This document shows positions 1 through 5,794 of a stretch of 7,545 nucleotides of DNA, one piece after another; position 1 is the stretch's first letter, and every line of letters begins with the position of its first letter. The notes beneath the pieces are model-generated. The model had not been told where the DNA came from and searched no databases. It worked only from the letters and a program-made list of their open reading frames with translations. Source of the DNA: an uncultured bacterium. GTDB taxonomy: Bacteria > Cyanobacteriota > Vampirovibrionia > Gastranaerophilales > Gastranaerophilaceae. Location of the stretch: assembly GCA_937894665.1 (NCBI GenBank), contig CALAWF010000183.1:1-7545 (forward strand), written 5' to 3'. The position numbers and the translations under genes were made by a program.

Positions 1-54
1 TCTCCCGCAGCGATTAAAACTTTTTTACCTTCTTGTTTAAATCGCTGCGGGAGA
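1..54. other. Fold-back (inverted chimera) artefact at contig start
   Basis: Bases 1-14 (TCTCCCGCAGCGAT) are the exact reverse complement of 41-54. The reverse complement of 1-40 reads as the natural FtsY sequence expected just upstream of and overlapping base 41, giving KQEGKKVLIAAG in frame. The first 40 bases are therefore a minus-strand copy of ftsY joined head-to-head to the plus-strand copy. This is typical of a fold-back amplification or assembly chimera at a contig end. The junction puts an in-frame TAA at 38-40, which is not real. A genuine 26-bp inversion flanked by 14-bp arms is possible but would destroy an essential gene. Confidence 0.85.
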
Positions 55-547
55 TACTTTCAGAGCTGCGGCAGAAGAACAGTTAAATATCTGGTCAAAT
101 AGGGCGGGAGCAGATATTGTCCGCCGAGATAAAGCTGATCCAGCTTCGGTTGTATATGAAGCAATTCAAAAAGCAAAAAATGAACAATACGACGTTATTC
201 TGGTTGATACAGCAGGTCGTTTGCAGAATAAGTTTAATCTTATGGAAGAATTAAAAAAGATTAAAACTGTTATTGATAAACAAGCTCCGGAATCTTTACG
301 TGAAAGTATATTAGTTATAGATGCCAATACCGGACAAAACGGACTGCAACAAGCAAAAGTTTTTTCAGAGTCCGTAAACCTTACGTGTGTTGCTCTAACC
401 AAACTTGATGGAAGTGCAAAAGGGGCAATAATTATTGCAATTGCAAAAGATATGAAGTTGCCGGTAAAATTAGTCGGTGTTGGGGAAAAAATGGAAGATT
501 TAAAATCTTTTAATCCGGATGATTTTATCGAAGCGTTGTTTAGTTAA
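41..547 (+). CDS. ftsY: Signal recognition particle receptor FtsY, 5'-truncated
   Basis: FtsY is the SRP receptor GTPase. It docks the SRP-ribosome complex at the inner face of the cytoplasmic membrane for co-translational insertion of membrane proteins. The 168 residues visible are the end of the NG domain: the DTFRAAAEEQL segment at residues 5-14, the G3 motif DTAGR at 56-60, DANTGQNG near 94-101, the guanine-specificity motif TKLDGSAKG at 120-128, and the FtsY-type ending GVGEKMEDLKSFNPDDF at 146-162. FtsY rather than Ffh is indicated because the protein stops right after this segment with no M domain. The N domain and P-loop lie beyond the contig edge. The usual second glycine of AKGG is Ala129 here. 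The stop at 545-547 is followed by the promoter of a small RNA. The Met at 221 is internal, not a start. Confidence 0.95.
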   Translation: MAAGDTFRAAAEEQLNIWSNRAGADIVRRDKADPASVVYEAIQKAKNEQYDVILVDTAGRLQNKFNLMEELKKIKTVIDKQAPESLRESILVIDANTGQNGLQQAKVFSESVNLTCVALTKLDGSAKGAIIIAIAKDMKLPVKLVGVGEKMEDLKSFNPDDFIEALFS

Positions 548-565
548 GGCTTCTTGGCTGAACAC

Positions 566-594
566 TTGAAATTCGTATGAATGTAGTTTATAAT
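566..594 (+). promoter_or_regulatory. Sigma-70-type promoter of the plus-strand small RNA
   Basis: TTGAAA at 566-571 and a perfect TATAAT at 589-594 are separated by exactly 17 bases. Transcription would begin around 601. No open reading frame follows before the hairpin terminator at 646-673, so the promoter appears to serve a short untranslated RNA rather than a gene. Confidence 0.65.
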
Positions 595-600
595 ATAAAT

Positions 601-680
601 ATCGGGAGCGGTGCTACCAACACCGTAACCTGTGTTAAGCTAACGTGGCATTCAGTATTTTTGCTGAGTGCCATTTATTA
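601..680 (+). ncRNA. Candidate antisense (antitoxin) small RNA, about 75-80 nt
   Basis: The RNA is predicted from a consensus promoter upstream and an intrinsic-type hairpin at its end. It contains a 5' hairpin CGGTG-CTACCAA-CACCG (609-625), a small stem around AGC (about 632-646), and the terminator hairpin (646-673) followed by TTTATTA. It lacks a start codon with a ribosome binding site. It is antisense to the last codons of the hydrophobic peptide gene at 652-729. It also carries a 12-nt sequence (635-646) complementary to that gene's 5' leader, through a repeat at 763-774. These features suggest an antitoxin RNA of a type I system. I do not recognise an Rfam family; the conserved cores of SRP RNA and tmRNA are absent. 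Transcription and exact ends are inference. Confidence 0.55.
646..680 (+). terminator. Rho-independent-type terminator of small RNA and ftsY
   Basis: TGGCATTCAG (646-655) pairs with CTGAGTGCCA (664-673) over ten pairs including one G-U, with an 8-nt loop rich in T, followed by TTTATTA. It would end both the small RNA and read-through from ftsY. The uridine tract is modest. On the minus strand the hairpin is followed by CGTTAGC rather than a T-run, so it probably does not terminate the peptide mRNA efficiently. Confidence 0.55.
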
Positions 681-729
681 TGTATAGAATTAAAAAGATT
701 AATAATAAAGTCAAATTGAATTCATTCAT
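652..729 (-). CDS. 25-aa hydrophobic peptide, candidate type I toxin
   Basis: The frame starts at ATG 729-727 and ends at TGA 654-652. It begins MNEFN, has a hydrophobic core LTLLLIFLILYII at residues 6-18 and ends NGTQQKY. The core could form one short membrane-spanning helix, and the tail is polar. An AAAGGAGG Shine-Dalgarno lies 8 nt upstream, the strongest such site in the window, which argues for real and efficient translation. Size and composition resemble small membrane-acting toxins of type I systems (Ibs, Fst, AapA and similar), but I see no specific family motif. The last 22 bases of the gene overlap the hairpin of the opposing small RNA. If the analogy holds, the peptide would insert in the inner membrane and the small RNA would silence it. 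Alternatives are a small membrane protein of other function or a chance frame; the ribosome site and convergent RNA make chance less likely. Confidence 0.6.
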   Translation of the reverse strand: MNEFNLTLLLIFLILYIINGTQQKY

Positions 730-737
730 AATTCAGC

Positions 738-745
738 CCTCCTTT
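738..745 (-). promoter_or_regulatory. Strong ribosome binding site of the 25-aa peptide
   Basis: Read on the minus strand the site is AAAGGAGG, ending 8 nt before the ATG at 729. It is closer to the anti-Shine-Dalgarno consensus than the sites of pabA, cysS or nusB nearby. It fixes the ATG at 729 as the start; the second ATG, at 725, is out of frame and closes after four codons. Confidence 0.7.
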
Positions 746-853
746 CTCAAAAACTATCAGCTTTAAGCTAACGTATTATTTGTTGTGCTGACGTTTTATT
801 AAAAAGATACAGGCTAGCTCCCGAAGATTAAATTTTCAAAGTTCGTTTTTATT

Positions 854-881
854 ATTATATTACAAATTTATATATTGATAA
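854..881 (-). promoter_or_regulatory. Candidate promoter of the peptide mRNA
   Basis: On the minus strand, TTATCA (881-876) is followed after 16 bases by a perfect TATAAT (859-854), predicting a start near 847 and a leader of about 118 nt before the peptide ATG. It overlaps the stop region of pabA. The sequence here is very AT-rich, so the -35 is uncertain. No terminator hairpin separates pabA from the peptide gene, so read-through is also possible. Confidence 0.45.
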
Positions 882-1431
882 AATTCTCAAACAATTCATG
901 TCCATATTGAGTCAAAATTGCTTCCGGATGAAATTGAACTCCATAGAGTGGTAATTTGTTATGTTCAATTGCCATAACAATATGGTCTTTTGTTTGAGCC
1001 GTAATTTTTAATGGCGGTTTAATTGTTTTTCTATTTGCAATTAGCGAATGGTAACGTGTAACAAAAAACTCTTTTGGTATATTTTTAAAAAGTTTAGAGT
1101 TTTCAATAATTTCTATTTCTGAAACTTTGCCATGCATTGGTTCTTTGTCTTTGATTATTTCCGCTCCAAAAAATTGAGCCAAACATTGAAATCCCAGACA
1201 AACACCAAGAATTTTTTTTGTTTTATAAAATTCTTTGATTACTTCCATAGAAATTCCTGCGGTATTTGGGTTCCCAGCCCCTGGGGAAATGATAATTGAT
1301 GAAAAATTTAATTGTTTCAGTTCATTTATGGAGATTTTGTCATTTTCAAATACTTGAGGTTCAATTCCTAATTCTTGTAAATACTGGACAATGTTATAAG
1401 TAAAAGAATCATAATTATCTATCAAAATCAT
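868..1431 (-). CDS. pabA: Aminodeoxychorismate synthase glutamine amidotransferase component PabA
   Basis: PabA hydrolyses glutamine and passes ammonia to PabB, which aminates chorismate to 4-amino-4-deoxychorismate in cytoplasmic folate synthesis. The 187-residue product is the usual length for a class I amidotransferase subunit. It shows MILIDNYDSFTYN at the N-terminus, an SPGAGNP oxyanion segment near residue 49, the nucleophile in GVCLGFQ (Cys78), and FHPEAILT with His168 and Glu170 completing the triad. I chose the ATG at 1431 rather than an upstream frame extension to 1470. It has GAGAGG 7 nt upstream, overlaps the pabB stop as ATGA, and begins at the family's conserved N-terminus. The ATGA overlap implies translational coupling with pabB. 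TrpG of anthranilate synthase is nearly indistinguishable by sequence; the PabB-type partner decides the call. Confidence 0.92.
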   Translation of the reverse strand: MILIDNYDSFTYNIVQYLQELGIEPQVFENDKISINELKQLNFSSIIISPGAGNPNTAGISMEVIKEFYKTKKILGVCLGFQCLAQFFGAEIIKDKEPMHGKVSEIEIIENSKLFKNIPKEFFVTRYHSLIANRKTIKPPLKITAQTKDHIVMAIEHNKLPLYGVQFHPEAILTQYGHELFENFINI

Positions 1432-3083
1432 AAATGTACCTCTCTCATTCCTCGAACGGAATTTATACAATAGATGTTTTGTGCATTTAATAAATCCTGT
1501 TTATAGAGAATTTTTTCTTTGCATTTCCCTTCTTGTAGCATTTTTTGTCTAAATATTCCATTGAGTAATCCGCATTTTACCGGCGGAGTGTATAAAATTC
1601 CATCTAAATTTAAAACAATATTGCTCCTTGCCCCTTCTGTTAATTCTCCCTTTTCATTGAAAAATATCTCATCATAAATTTCTCCTTGTTTAATTTTTTC
1701 TAATGATGATTTGTAATAAGGGCGGTGGGTTGTTTTATAGTACAAGAATATATCAGAAGAATTTACTGTTTTATCTGATATTATAATTTTTTTTGTATTA
1801 TTTTCTTGCAATGGTTTGATTACAGTGCTAAAGTCTCCATTTTTAGATAATAGAATTCGATACATTCCATCTTTTGAAAACTCAATATTTTCAATATTTT
1901 TGTTGTATTTAAAATCTAGTTTTTTAGCTGAATATTTTAGGCGGGCAAGATGTTCTTTCCAAAGAATTGGTTTCCCGTCTTTAACTTTAAGTGTTTCTAT
2001 TAGCTTCCAATCTTTCGAATTTTCACTTAGAAAAGCTGTTTTGAGAATAGCCTCATCCCATTCGTTTTTCACATCAGAATCCCATACAACAGCCCCACCT
2101 GCTCGATAAGTATATGACTTACTCTCTTTTGTTTTTTGTAAAATTCTAATTGGTACAGAAAATTCACAAAAATCCTTATGAATAAGTCCAATTGCTCCGC
2201 AGTAAACATTTCTAGCTCCAATTTCAACATTATCTATAATCCTCATTGTGCTAATCTTTGGTGCTCCTGTAATTGAACCACATGGAAATATTGCTTTAAA
2301 AATATCGTAAAGAGTAATATCATCCTTGAGGGTTGATGTTACTTCGGATGTCATTTGGTGGAGTGTTTTATGCGTTTCAATTTCAAAAAGTTTCGGGACT
2401 TTAACACTTCCGGTTTTAGAAATTCTTCCTAAGTCATTTCGCAACAGGTCAACAATCATTACATTTTCGGCTCTGTTTTTGATGTCATTGTGTAAGTAGT
2501 CTATTTTCTTTTTATCTTCAATTTCATTCAGTCCTCGTTCAATTGTCCCTTTCATTGGTTTCGTATGAATTGTATTCCCCGTTTTCCTAAAAAATAGTTC
2601 AGGAGAAAATGACAAAATCTCTTCGTAATCATTTTTTAAAAATGCGTTATATGGTGTTTTTTGTTTGGTTAAAAAATAATTATAAATTTCTTGTGCAGAG
2701 TATTTTGTATCAATCTGAAAATCAACGGTATAATTTACTTCATAAGTATTTCCGCAAGATATTTCTTCTTTTATTTGTTTGAATCCTTTTTCGTATTCTG
2801 AAAATGAAATTTTAGGTATAGGGAAGAGAAATATTTCTCTAGGTGTTTCAACTTGTTCAAAATTTTTATAATTTGAAAAAACTTCAAAATACAATAATGG
2901 ATACTTTGACTGAATCTTTTTCCCAAGGAAAATATCCCTTGCTTCGTATCTGATATAGCCCACAAGATAATACTTTTCTTTAAGTTTCTCAATTTCATGA
3001 AAAGCTAAAATAAAGCTATTATTATCAAATGCCGTAAGTGTTTTTTCAGGTTTTTCAAAAACTTTGTCAGAATATATTTGCAT
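1428..3083 (-). CDS. pabB: Fused aminodeoxychorismate synthase component I / aminodeoxychorismate lyase (PabB-PabC)
   Basis: This 551-aa protein joins two successive folate steps: amination of chorismate to 4-amino-4-deoxychorismate, then PLP-dependent elimination of pyruvate to give 4-aminobenzoate. Residues ~80-350 are the chorismate-binding domain: KPMKGT at 175-180 with Lys178 (the lysine that marks PabB, where TrpE has alanine), ENVMIVDLLRNDLGRI at 206-221, CGSITGAPKISTM at 268-280 and YRAGGAVVWDSD at 326-337. Residues ~358-551 are a class IV aminotransferase-fold lyase: ETLKVKDGKPILWKEHL, YKTTHRP with probable PLP-lysine Lys450, and TEGARSNIVL at 482-491. The N-terminal tryptophan-site region is short. 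The start at 3083 is bounded by an in-frame TGA 15 nt upstream, though no clear ribosome site is visible. It overlaps pabA by ATGA. Confidence 0.92.
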   Translation of the reverse strand: MQIYSDKVFEKPEKTLTAFDNNSFILAFHEIEKLKEKYYLVGYIRYEARDIFLGKKIQSKYPLLYFEVFSNYKNFEQVETPREIFLFPIPKISFSEYEKGFKQIKEEISCGNTYEVNYTVDFQIDTKYSAQEIYNYFLTKQKTPYNAFLKNDYEEILSFSPELFFRKTGNTIHTKPMKGTIERGLNEIEDKKKIDYLHNDIKNRAENVMIVDLLRNDLGRISKTGSVKVPKLFEIETHKTLHQMTSEVTSTLKDDITLYDIFKAIFPCGSITGAPKISTMRIIDNVEIGARNVYCGAIGLIHKDFCEFSVPIRILQKTKESKSYTYRAGGAVVWDSDVKNEWDEAILKTAFLSENSKDWKLIETLKVKDGKPILWKEHLARLKYSAKKLDFKYNKNIENIEFSKDGMYRILLSKNGDFSTVIKPLQENNTKKIIISDKTVNSSDIFLYYKTTHRPYYKSSLEKIKQGEIYDEIFFNEKGELTEGARSNIVLNLDGILYTPPVKCGLLNGIFRQKMLQEGKCKEKILYKQDLLNAQNIYCINSVRGMREVHL

Positions 3084-3167
3084 AAATGAATTATTTCACA
3101 AAATTAGAATATATTAAAATTTATTTATTTATCAGCATTAACTTGTAAGGCGTGATAAAATTCAAAT
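3084..3167. promoter_or_regulatory. Divergent intergenic region, pabB / M14 peptidase
   Basis: These 84 bases must contain starts for both divergent genes. It is very AT-rich. A TAAAAT at 3156-3161 could be a -10 for the plus-strand gene; its start would then fall almost on the ATG, giving a leaderless message, which fits the lack of a Shine-Dalgarno there. No convincing -35 or operator is visible for either direction. Confidence 0.3.
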
Positions 3168-3830
3168 ATGGAAATTTTAAATAGTGTAGAAACAAAATTA
3201 GGAAATACAATTGAACTTATTGGCGAACCTGCAGAAGAAAATGTTTTAATTGTCGGTGTAGTTCATGGAGATGAACCTCAAGGGAAGTATCTGATTGAAG
3301 AGTATTTAAAATCGCAATCCCATATGAAGTCGGGGAGGGGGGTAATGTTTATTCCTTGCTTAAATCCTGACGGGTTGCAACTTGGCAGAAGAACAAATGC
3401 CAATAATGTTGATATAAATAGAAACTTCCCAACCAAAAATTGGGGAAAAAACGAAGGCGACAATGCAACTTGTGATGATGAAACTACAAATTATTTTGGT
3501 GGTAAATCCGCAGGTGGGGAAATTGAAACTAGGTTTCTAATGGATACTATAAATAAATACTCTACAAGTCTTGTTATGACTATTCATGCACCGTATAAGG
3601 TTGTTAATTACGATGGACCGGCAAAAGATGTTGCAGAAATGATTTCTAACATTATAAAATATCCTGTAGAAGCTAGTATTGGTTACCCAACTCCAGGGAG
3701 TTTCGGAACTTGGGCTGGAGTTGAAAGAAATATACCAACAATTACCCTTGAAATTGATGAAGAAATACCGGTTCAACAACTTGTCAAACCGGTATTTGAA
3801 ATTTTTGATATGCTTAAATTACCATTGTAA
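3168..3830 (+). CDS. mpaA: M14-family zinc carboxypeptidase, murein peptide amidase (MpaA)-like
   Basis: This is a 220-aa metallopeptidase of the M14 fold. Zinc ligands are visible as HGDE (His33, Glu36) and the later His140 in MTIHAP. The substrate-binding segment DINRNFPTKNW (82-92) has the Asn84-Arg85 pair, and the general base is probably Glu195 in TLEID. LNPDG near 65-69, the DINRNFP block and TPGSFGTWAG at 175-184 resemble MpaA, which cleaves the gamma-D-Glu to diaminopimelate bond of murein peptides during cell-wall recycling. No signal peptide is seen, so it should act in the cytoplasm, as MpaA does. The frame is bounded by an in-frame TAA 12 nt before the ATG. Its last 12 bases overlap the convergent gene. 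The M14 fold is sure; the exact substrate is inferred. Confidence 0.85.
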   Translation: MEILNSVETKLGNTIELIGEPAEENVLIVGVVHGDEPQGKYLIEEYLKSQSHMKSGRGVMFIPCLNPDGLQLGRRTNANNVDINRNFPTKNWGKNEGDNATCDDETTNYFGGKSAGGEIETRFLMDTINKYSTSLVMTIHAPYKVVNYDGPAKDVAEMISNIIKYPVEASIGYPTPGSFGTWAGVERNIPTITLEIDEEIPVQQLVKPVFEIFDMLKLPL

Positions 3831-4226
3831 ACATTTAGGTAAAATTTTAGCTAAGATAGGATGTCGTGTTTTGAAAGGAACTATTGCATTTTTATCTTGT
3901 TCTGCCCTTTGTTGTCTGAACTCTTTTTCTTCTTGAATTGCAAAATCTTTTCTTGTTAGTCCTCCATCATTGTTATTATGTTCAATATGGGTAAGTCTAT
4001 TTATTTCTTCTTCTGTTGTTTCAATTTGTTTTACAACTTGATTATGCCCTTTGGGTCCATATTTGGCAACTGTTTGTCCTTTACTATTTACAGTAAAAGA
4101 ATTTACGTAATATCCATTTTCATAAAGTGGAAATTCCATTCCTTGTTCTACTTTGATTGTTCTGGTTTTAGTTTGCCCATTTTTTGCTGTATAGCTGAAA
4201 GTTACATTTGACAGTTTATCAGTCAT
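3819..4226 (-). CDS. Unrecognised 135-aa protein
   Basis: I do not recognise this family. The frame is supported by AGGAG 7 nt before the ATG at 4226, by a plausible promoter upstream, and by its position filling an otherwise empty interval. Residues ~6-65 alternate polar and hydrophobic residues with many Gly, Asn, Thr and Tyr, suggesting beta strands (SYTAKNGQTKTRTIKV, LYENGYYVNSFTVNSKGQ). Residues ~70-112 are charged and helix-prone, ending EEKEFRQQRAEQD. The tail RHPILAKILPKCLQW is basic with spaced hydrophobics. There is no signal peptide, membrane segment or known catalytic motif. It is convergent with the M14 peptidase gene, the last 12 bases overlapping. It may be lineage-restricted. 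Confidence 0.75.
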   Translation of the reverse strand: MTDKLSNVTFSYTAKNGQTKTRTIKVEQGMEFPLYENGYYVNSFTVNSKGQTVAKYGPKGHNQVVKQIETTEEEINRLTHIEHNNNDGGLTRKDFAIQEEKEFRQQRAEQDKNAIVPFKTRHPILAKILPKCLQW

Positions 4227-4252
4227 TTATATTCTCCTTTTATTCTCTCATA

Positions 4253-4281
4253 TTTATATAAAGTATATATATCTTAGATAA
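4253..4281 (-). promoter_or_regulatory. Candidate promoter of the 135-aa gene
   Basis: On the minus strand TTATCT (4281-4276) and TATAAA (4258-4253) are 17 bases apart, predicting a start near 4246 and a leader of about 20 nt carrying the AGGAG site. The surrounding ATATAT-rich sequence makes other choices possible. Confidence 0.4.
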
Positions 4282-4360
4282 GTGCTAAATTTTACATAAA
4301 TATTAAGTTTTGTTAATATCTTCCAAGTTATATTTCCCCTCAAAACTATTGTTTTTAGTG

Positions 4361-4387
4361 TATAATTAACAATATAGAAACGAGGGA
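4361..4387 (+). promoter_or_regulatory. cysS -10 element and ribosome binding site
   Basis: A perfect TATAAT lies at 4361-4366, giving a start near 4373 and a leader of about 22 nt. GAGGGA at 4382-4387 is the ribosome site for the ATG at 4395. No good -35 is present at the usual distance. There is no room for a T-box or other riboswitch between this -10 and the gene. Confidence 0.5.
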
Positions 4388-4394
4388 TTTTATT

Positions 4395-5768
4395 ATGAAA
4401 TTATTTAACTCTTACACTAATACTGTTGAAGAATTTAAACCAATTGAAGAAAACAAAGTTAAAATGTATGTTTGTGGTCCAACGGTTTACGATTATGCTC
4501 ACCTTGGACACGCTAGATGTTATATTACTTGGGATGTTTTATACAGATATTTAAAGTTTAAGGGTTATGATGTTACATATTGTCGTAACGTTACAGATGT
4601 TGATGATAAAATTCTTAAAAAGGCCGACAAAGAAGGTAAAACGCCAACAGAAGTTTCTCAATATTGGTATAAACAATTTGAAAACTCAATGAAAGCCTTG
4701 AATACTTTAAAACCTGACATTGAACCTTTTGCAACTAAAACATTGGGTGAAATGATTTCTATGGTTAAAACTTTGATAGAAAAAGGTTTTGCTTATGAAT
4801 CAAACGGAGATGTTTATTTTAGGGTTAAAAAATTCCCTAAATATGGTTATCTTTCAAAACAACCAATCGACCAATTAGAAAGTGGTGCAAGAATTGAAGT
4901 TGGCGACCAAAAAGAAGATCCGTTAGACTTTGCGTTGTGGAAAAAAGATGAAAAATTTGGTTATAAATCTCCTTGGGGTGTTGGTCGTCCGGGATGGCAT
5001 ATTGAATGTTCTGCAATGAGTAGAAAATATTTAGGCAAAACAATTGATATTCACGCTGGTGGAGCTGATTTGATTTTCCCACATCACGAAAACGAAATTG
5101 CACAATCTGAATGTGCAAATGGTTGCAAATTTGTAAATTACTGGTTGCATAACGGTTTTGTAACAATTAACAAAGAAAAAATGTCTAAATCTTTAGGCAA
5201 TTTCTTAACTATTGATGATATGTTGAAAAATTATGATGCAAATACTTTGAGATTGTTTATTTTGACAAACCATTACAGAATGCCTGTAGAATTTTCTGAC
5301 GAAGCTCTAACTTCGGCTCAAGCGGGTGCCAAGAGATTAACAAATGCTAAACAAACACCAATTGACGAAAATCTTGATATTACAACTACAGATGAGTATA
5401 AAGCCTTTGTAGAAGCGATGGATGATGATTTGAATACCTCTAAAGCTCTTGCAGTATTGTTTGACCTTGCAACAAGGGCTAATAAGGGAGAAGCCGGAGC
5501 TTATACTATTTTATATAAACTTGGTTCAACTTTAGGATTTACTTTTGAAAAAGCTGCTTTATCAGAAGATGAAATTAATAAAGCGGTAAATCATGTTTCA
5601 GAAGTTTTAGGACAAGAATTCAAATCTATTGAGGAAGTTCTTGAACTTAGAAAACAAGCCCGTTCTGAAAAGAACTGGGATATTGCAGACAAAATCAGAA
5701 TTGCTTTTGACGAATGTGGAATTGTCCTAAAAGATACAAAAGAAGGCACAACAGTCGAAGCAAAATAA
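4395..5768 (+). CDS. cysS: Cysteine-tRNA ligase
   Basis: CysS charges tRNA-Cys with cysteine in the cytoplasm through a cysteinyl-adenylate. It is a class I synthetase and, at 457 aa, full length. The HIGH-type motif is HLGH (36-39) after MYVCGPTVYD, and the second signature is KMSKS (262-266). The zinc that selects cysteine would be held by Cys27, Cys205 in WHIECSAM, and His230 and Glu234 in FPHHENEIAQSE. The helical anticodon-binding part follows from about residue 300; the end (LRKQARSEKNWDIADKIR) is the usual CysS C-terminal signature. The start is set by GAGGGA 7 nt upstream and by the conserved N-terminus. It has its own promoter and terminator and appears monocistronic. Confidence 0.97.
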   Translation: MKLFNSYTNTVEEFKPIEENKVKMYVCGPTVYDYAHLGHARCYITWDVLYRYLKFKGYDVTYCRNVTDVDDKILKKADKEGKTPTEVSQYWYKQFENSMKALNTLKPDIEPFATKTLGEMISMVKTLIEKGFAYESNGDVYFRVKKFPKYGYLSKQPIDQLESGARIEVGDQKEDPLDFALWKKDEKFGYKSPWGVGRPGWHIECSAMSRKYLGKTIDIHAGGADLIFPHHENEIAQSECANGCKFVNYWLHNGFVTINKEKMSKSLGNFLTIDDMLKNYDANTLRLFILTNHYRMPVEFSDEALTSAQAGAKRLTNAKQTPIDENLDITTTDEYKAFVEAMDDDLNTSKALAVLFDLATRANKGEAGAYTILYKLGSTLGFTFEKAALSEDEINKAVNHVSEVLGQEFKSIEEVLELRKQARSEKNWDIADKIRIAFDECGIVLKDTKEGTTVEAK

Positions 5769-5794
5769 ATATATATAAAATAACTTAGAAAAAT

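Larger units (their letters stand above)
635..774. repeat. 12-nt direct repeat TTAAGCTAACGT (635-646 and 763-774)
   Basis: Two identical 12-nt copies lie 128 bp apart. The first is inside the plus-strand small RNA; the second is in the predicted 5' leader of the minus-strand peptide mRNA, 17 nt upstream of its ribosome site. Because the RNAs run in opposite directions, the copy in one is complementary to the copy in the other. A related GCTGACGT lies at 787-794. The arrangement mirrors the DRa/DRb repeats of the Fst/par antitoxin locus. Confidence 0.75.
602..824. repeat. 8-nt inverted repeat TCGGGAGC / GCTCCCGA
   Basis: TCGGGAGC at 602-609 is matched by GCTCCCGA at 817-824. A minus-strand transcript starting near 847 and running past 602 would carry TCGGGAGC near its 5' end and GCTCCCGA near its 3' end. 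This permits a long-range closing helix like that which locks full-length hok or aapA mRNAs in an inactive fold. The plus-strand RNA starts with the same TCGGGAGC. Eight bases could match by chance, so weight comes from position. Confidence 0.45.

Noticed and set aside
1..54. Perfect hairpin that could be read as a terminator or recombination site
   Set aside because: Its reverse complement is simply the adjoining FtsY coding sequence, so a fold-back chimera explains it fully.
548..867. SRP RNA, 6S RNA or tmRNA in the ftsY-pabA gap
   Set aside because: The conserved SRP core with its GGAAGCA-type loop and any tRNA-like tmRNA end are absent on both strands. The small-RNA plus peptide interpretation fits the promoter, hairpin and ribosome site better.
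1432..1470. N-terminal extension of PabA by 13 residues
   Set aside because: The extension has no ribosome site, lies inside pabB and precedes the conserved MILIDNYDSF start. The ATG at 1431 has GAGAGG and an ATGA overlap.
1816..2109. Plus-strand open frame of 97 codons inside pabB
   Set aside because: It is a shadow of pabB on the opposite strand with no ribosome site or recognisable protein character.
1428..3083. Anthranilate synthase TrpE/TrpG instead of PabB/PabA
   Set aside because: The synthase carries lysine in KPMKGT, where TrpE has alanine, and is fused to an aminodeoxychorismate lyase domain.
3679..3936. Plus-strand frame of 85 codons spanning the end of the M14 gene
   Set aside because: It runs out of frame through the peptidase gene and antisense to the 135-aa gene; no ribosome site or family resemblance.
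4227..4394. T-box or other riboswitch ahead of cysS
   Set aside because: The -10 at 4361 leaves a leader of only about 22 nt, and no T-box sequence or extended stem is visible upstream.
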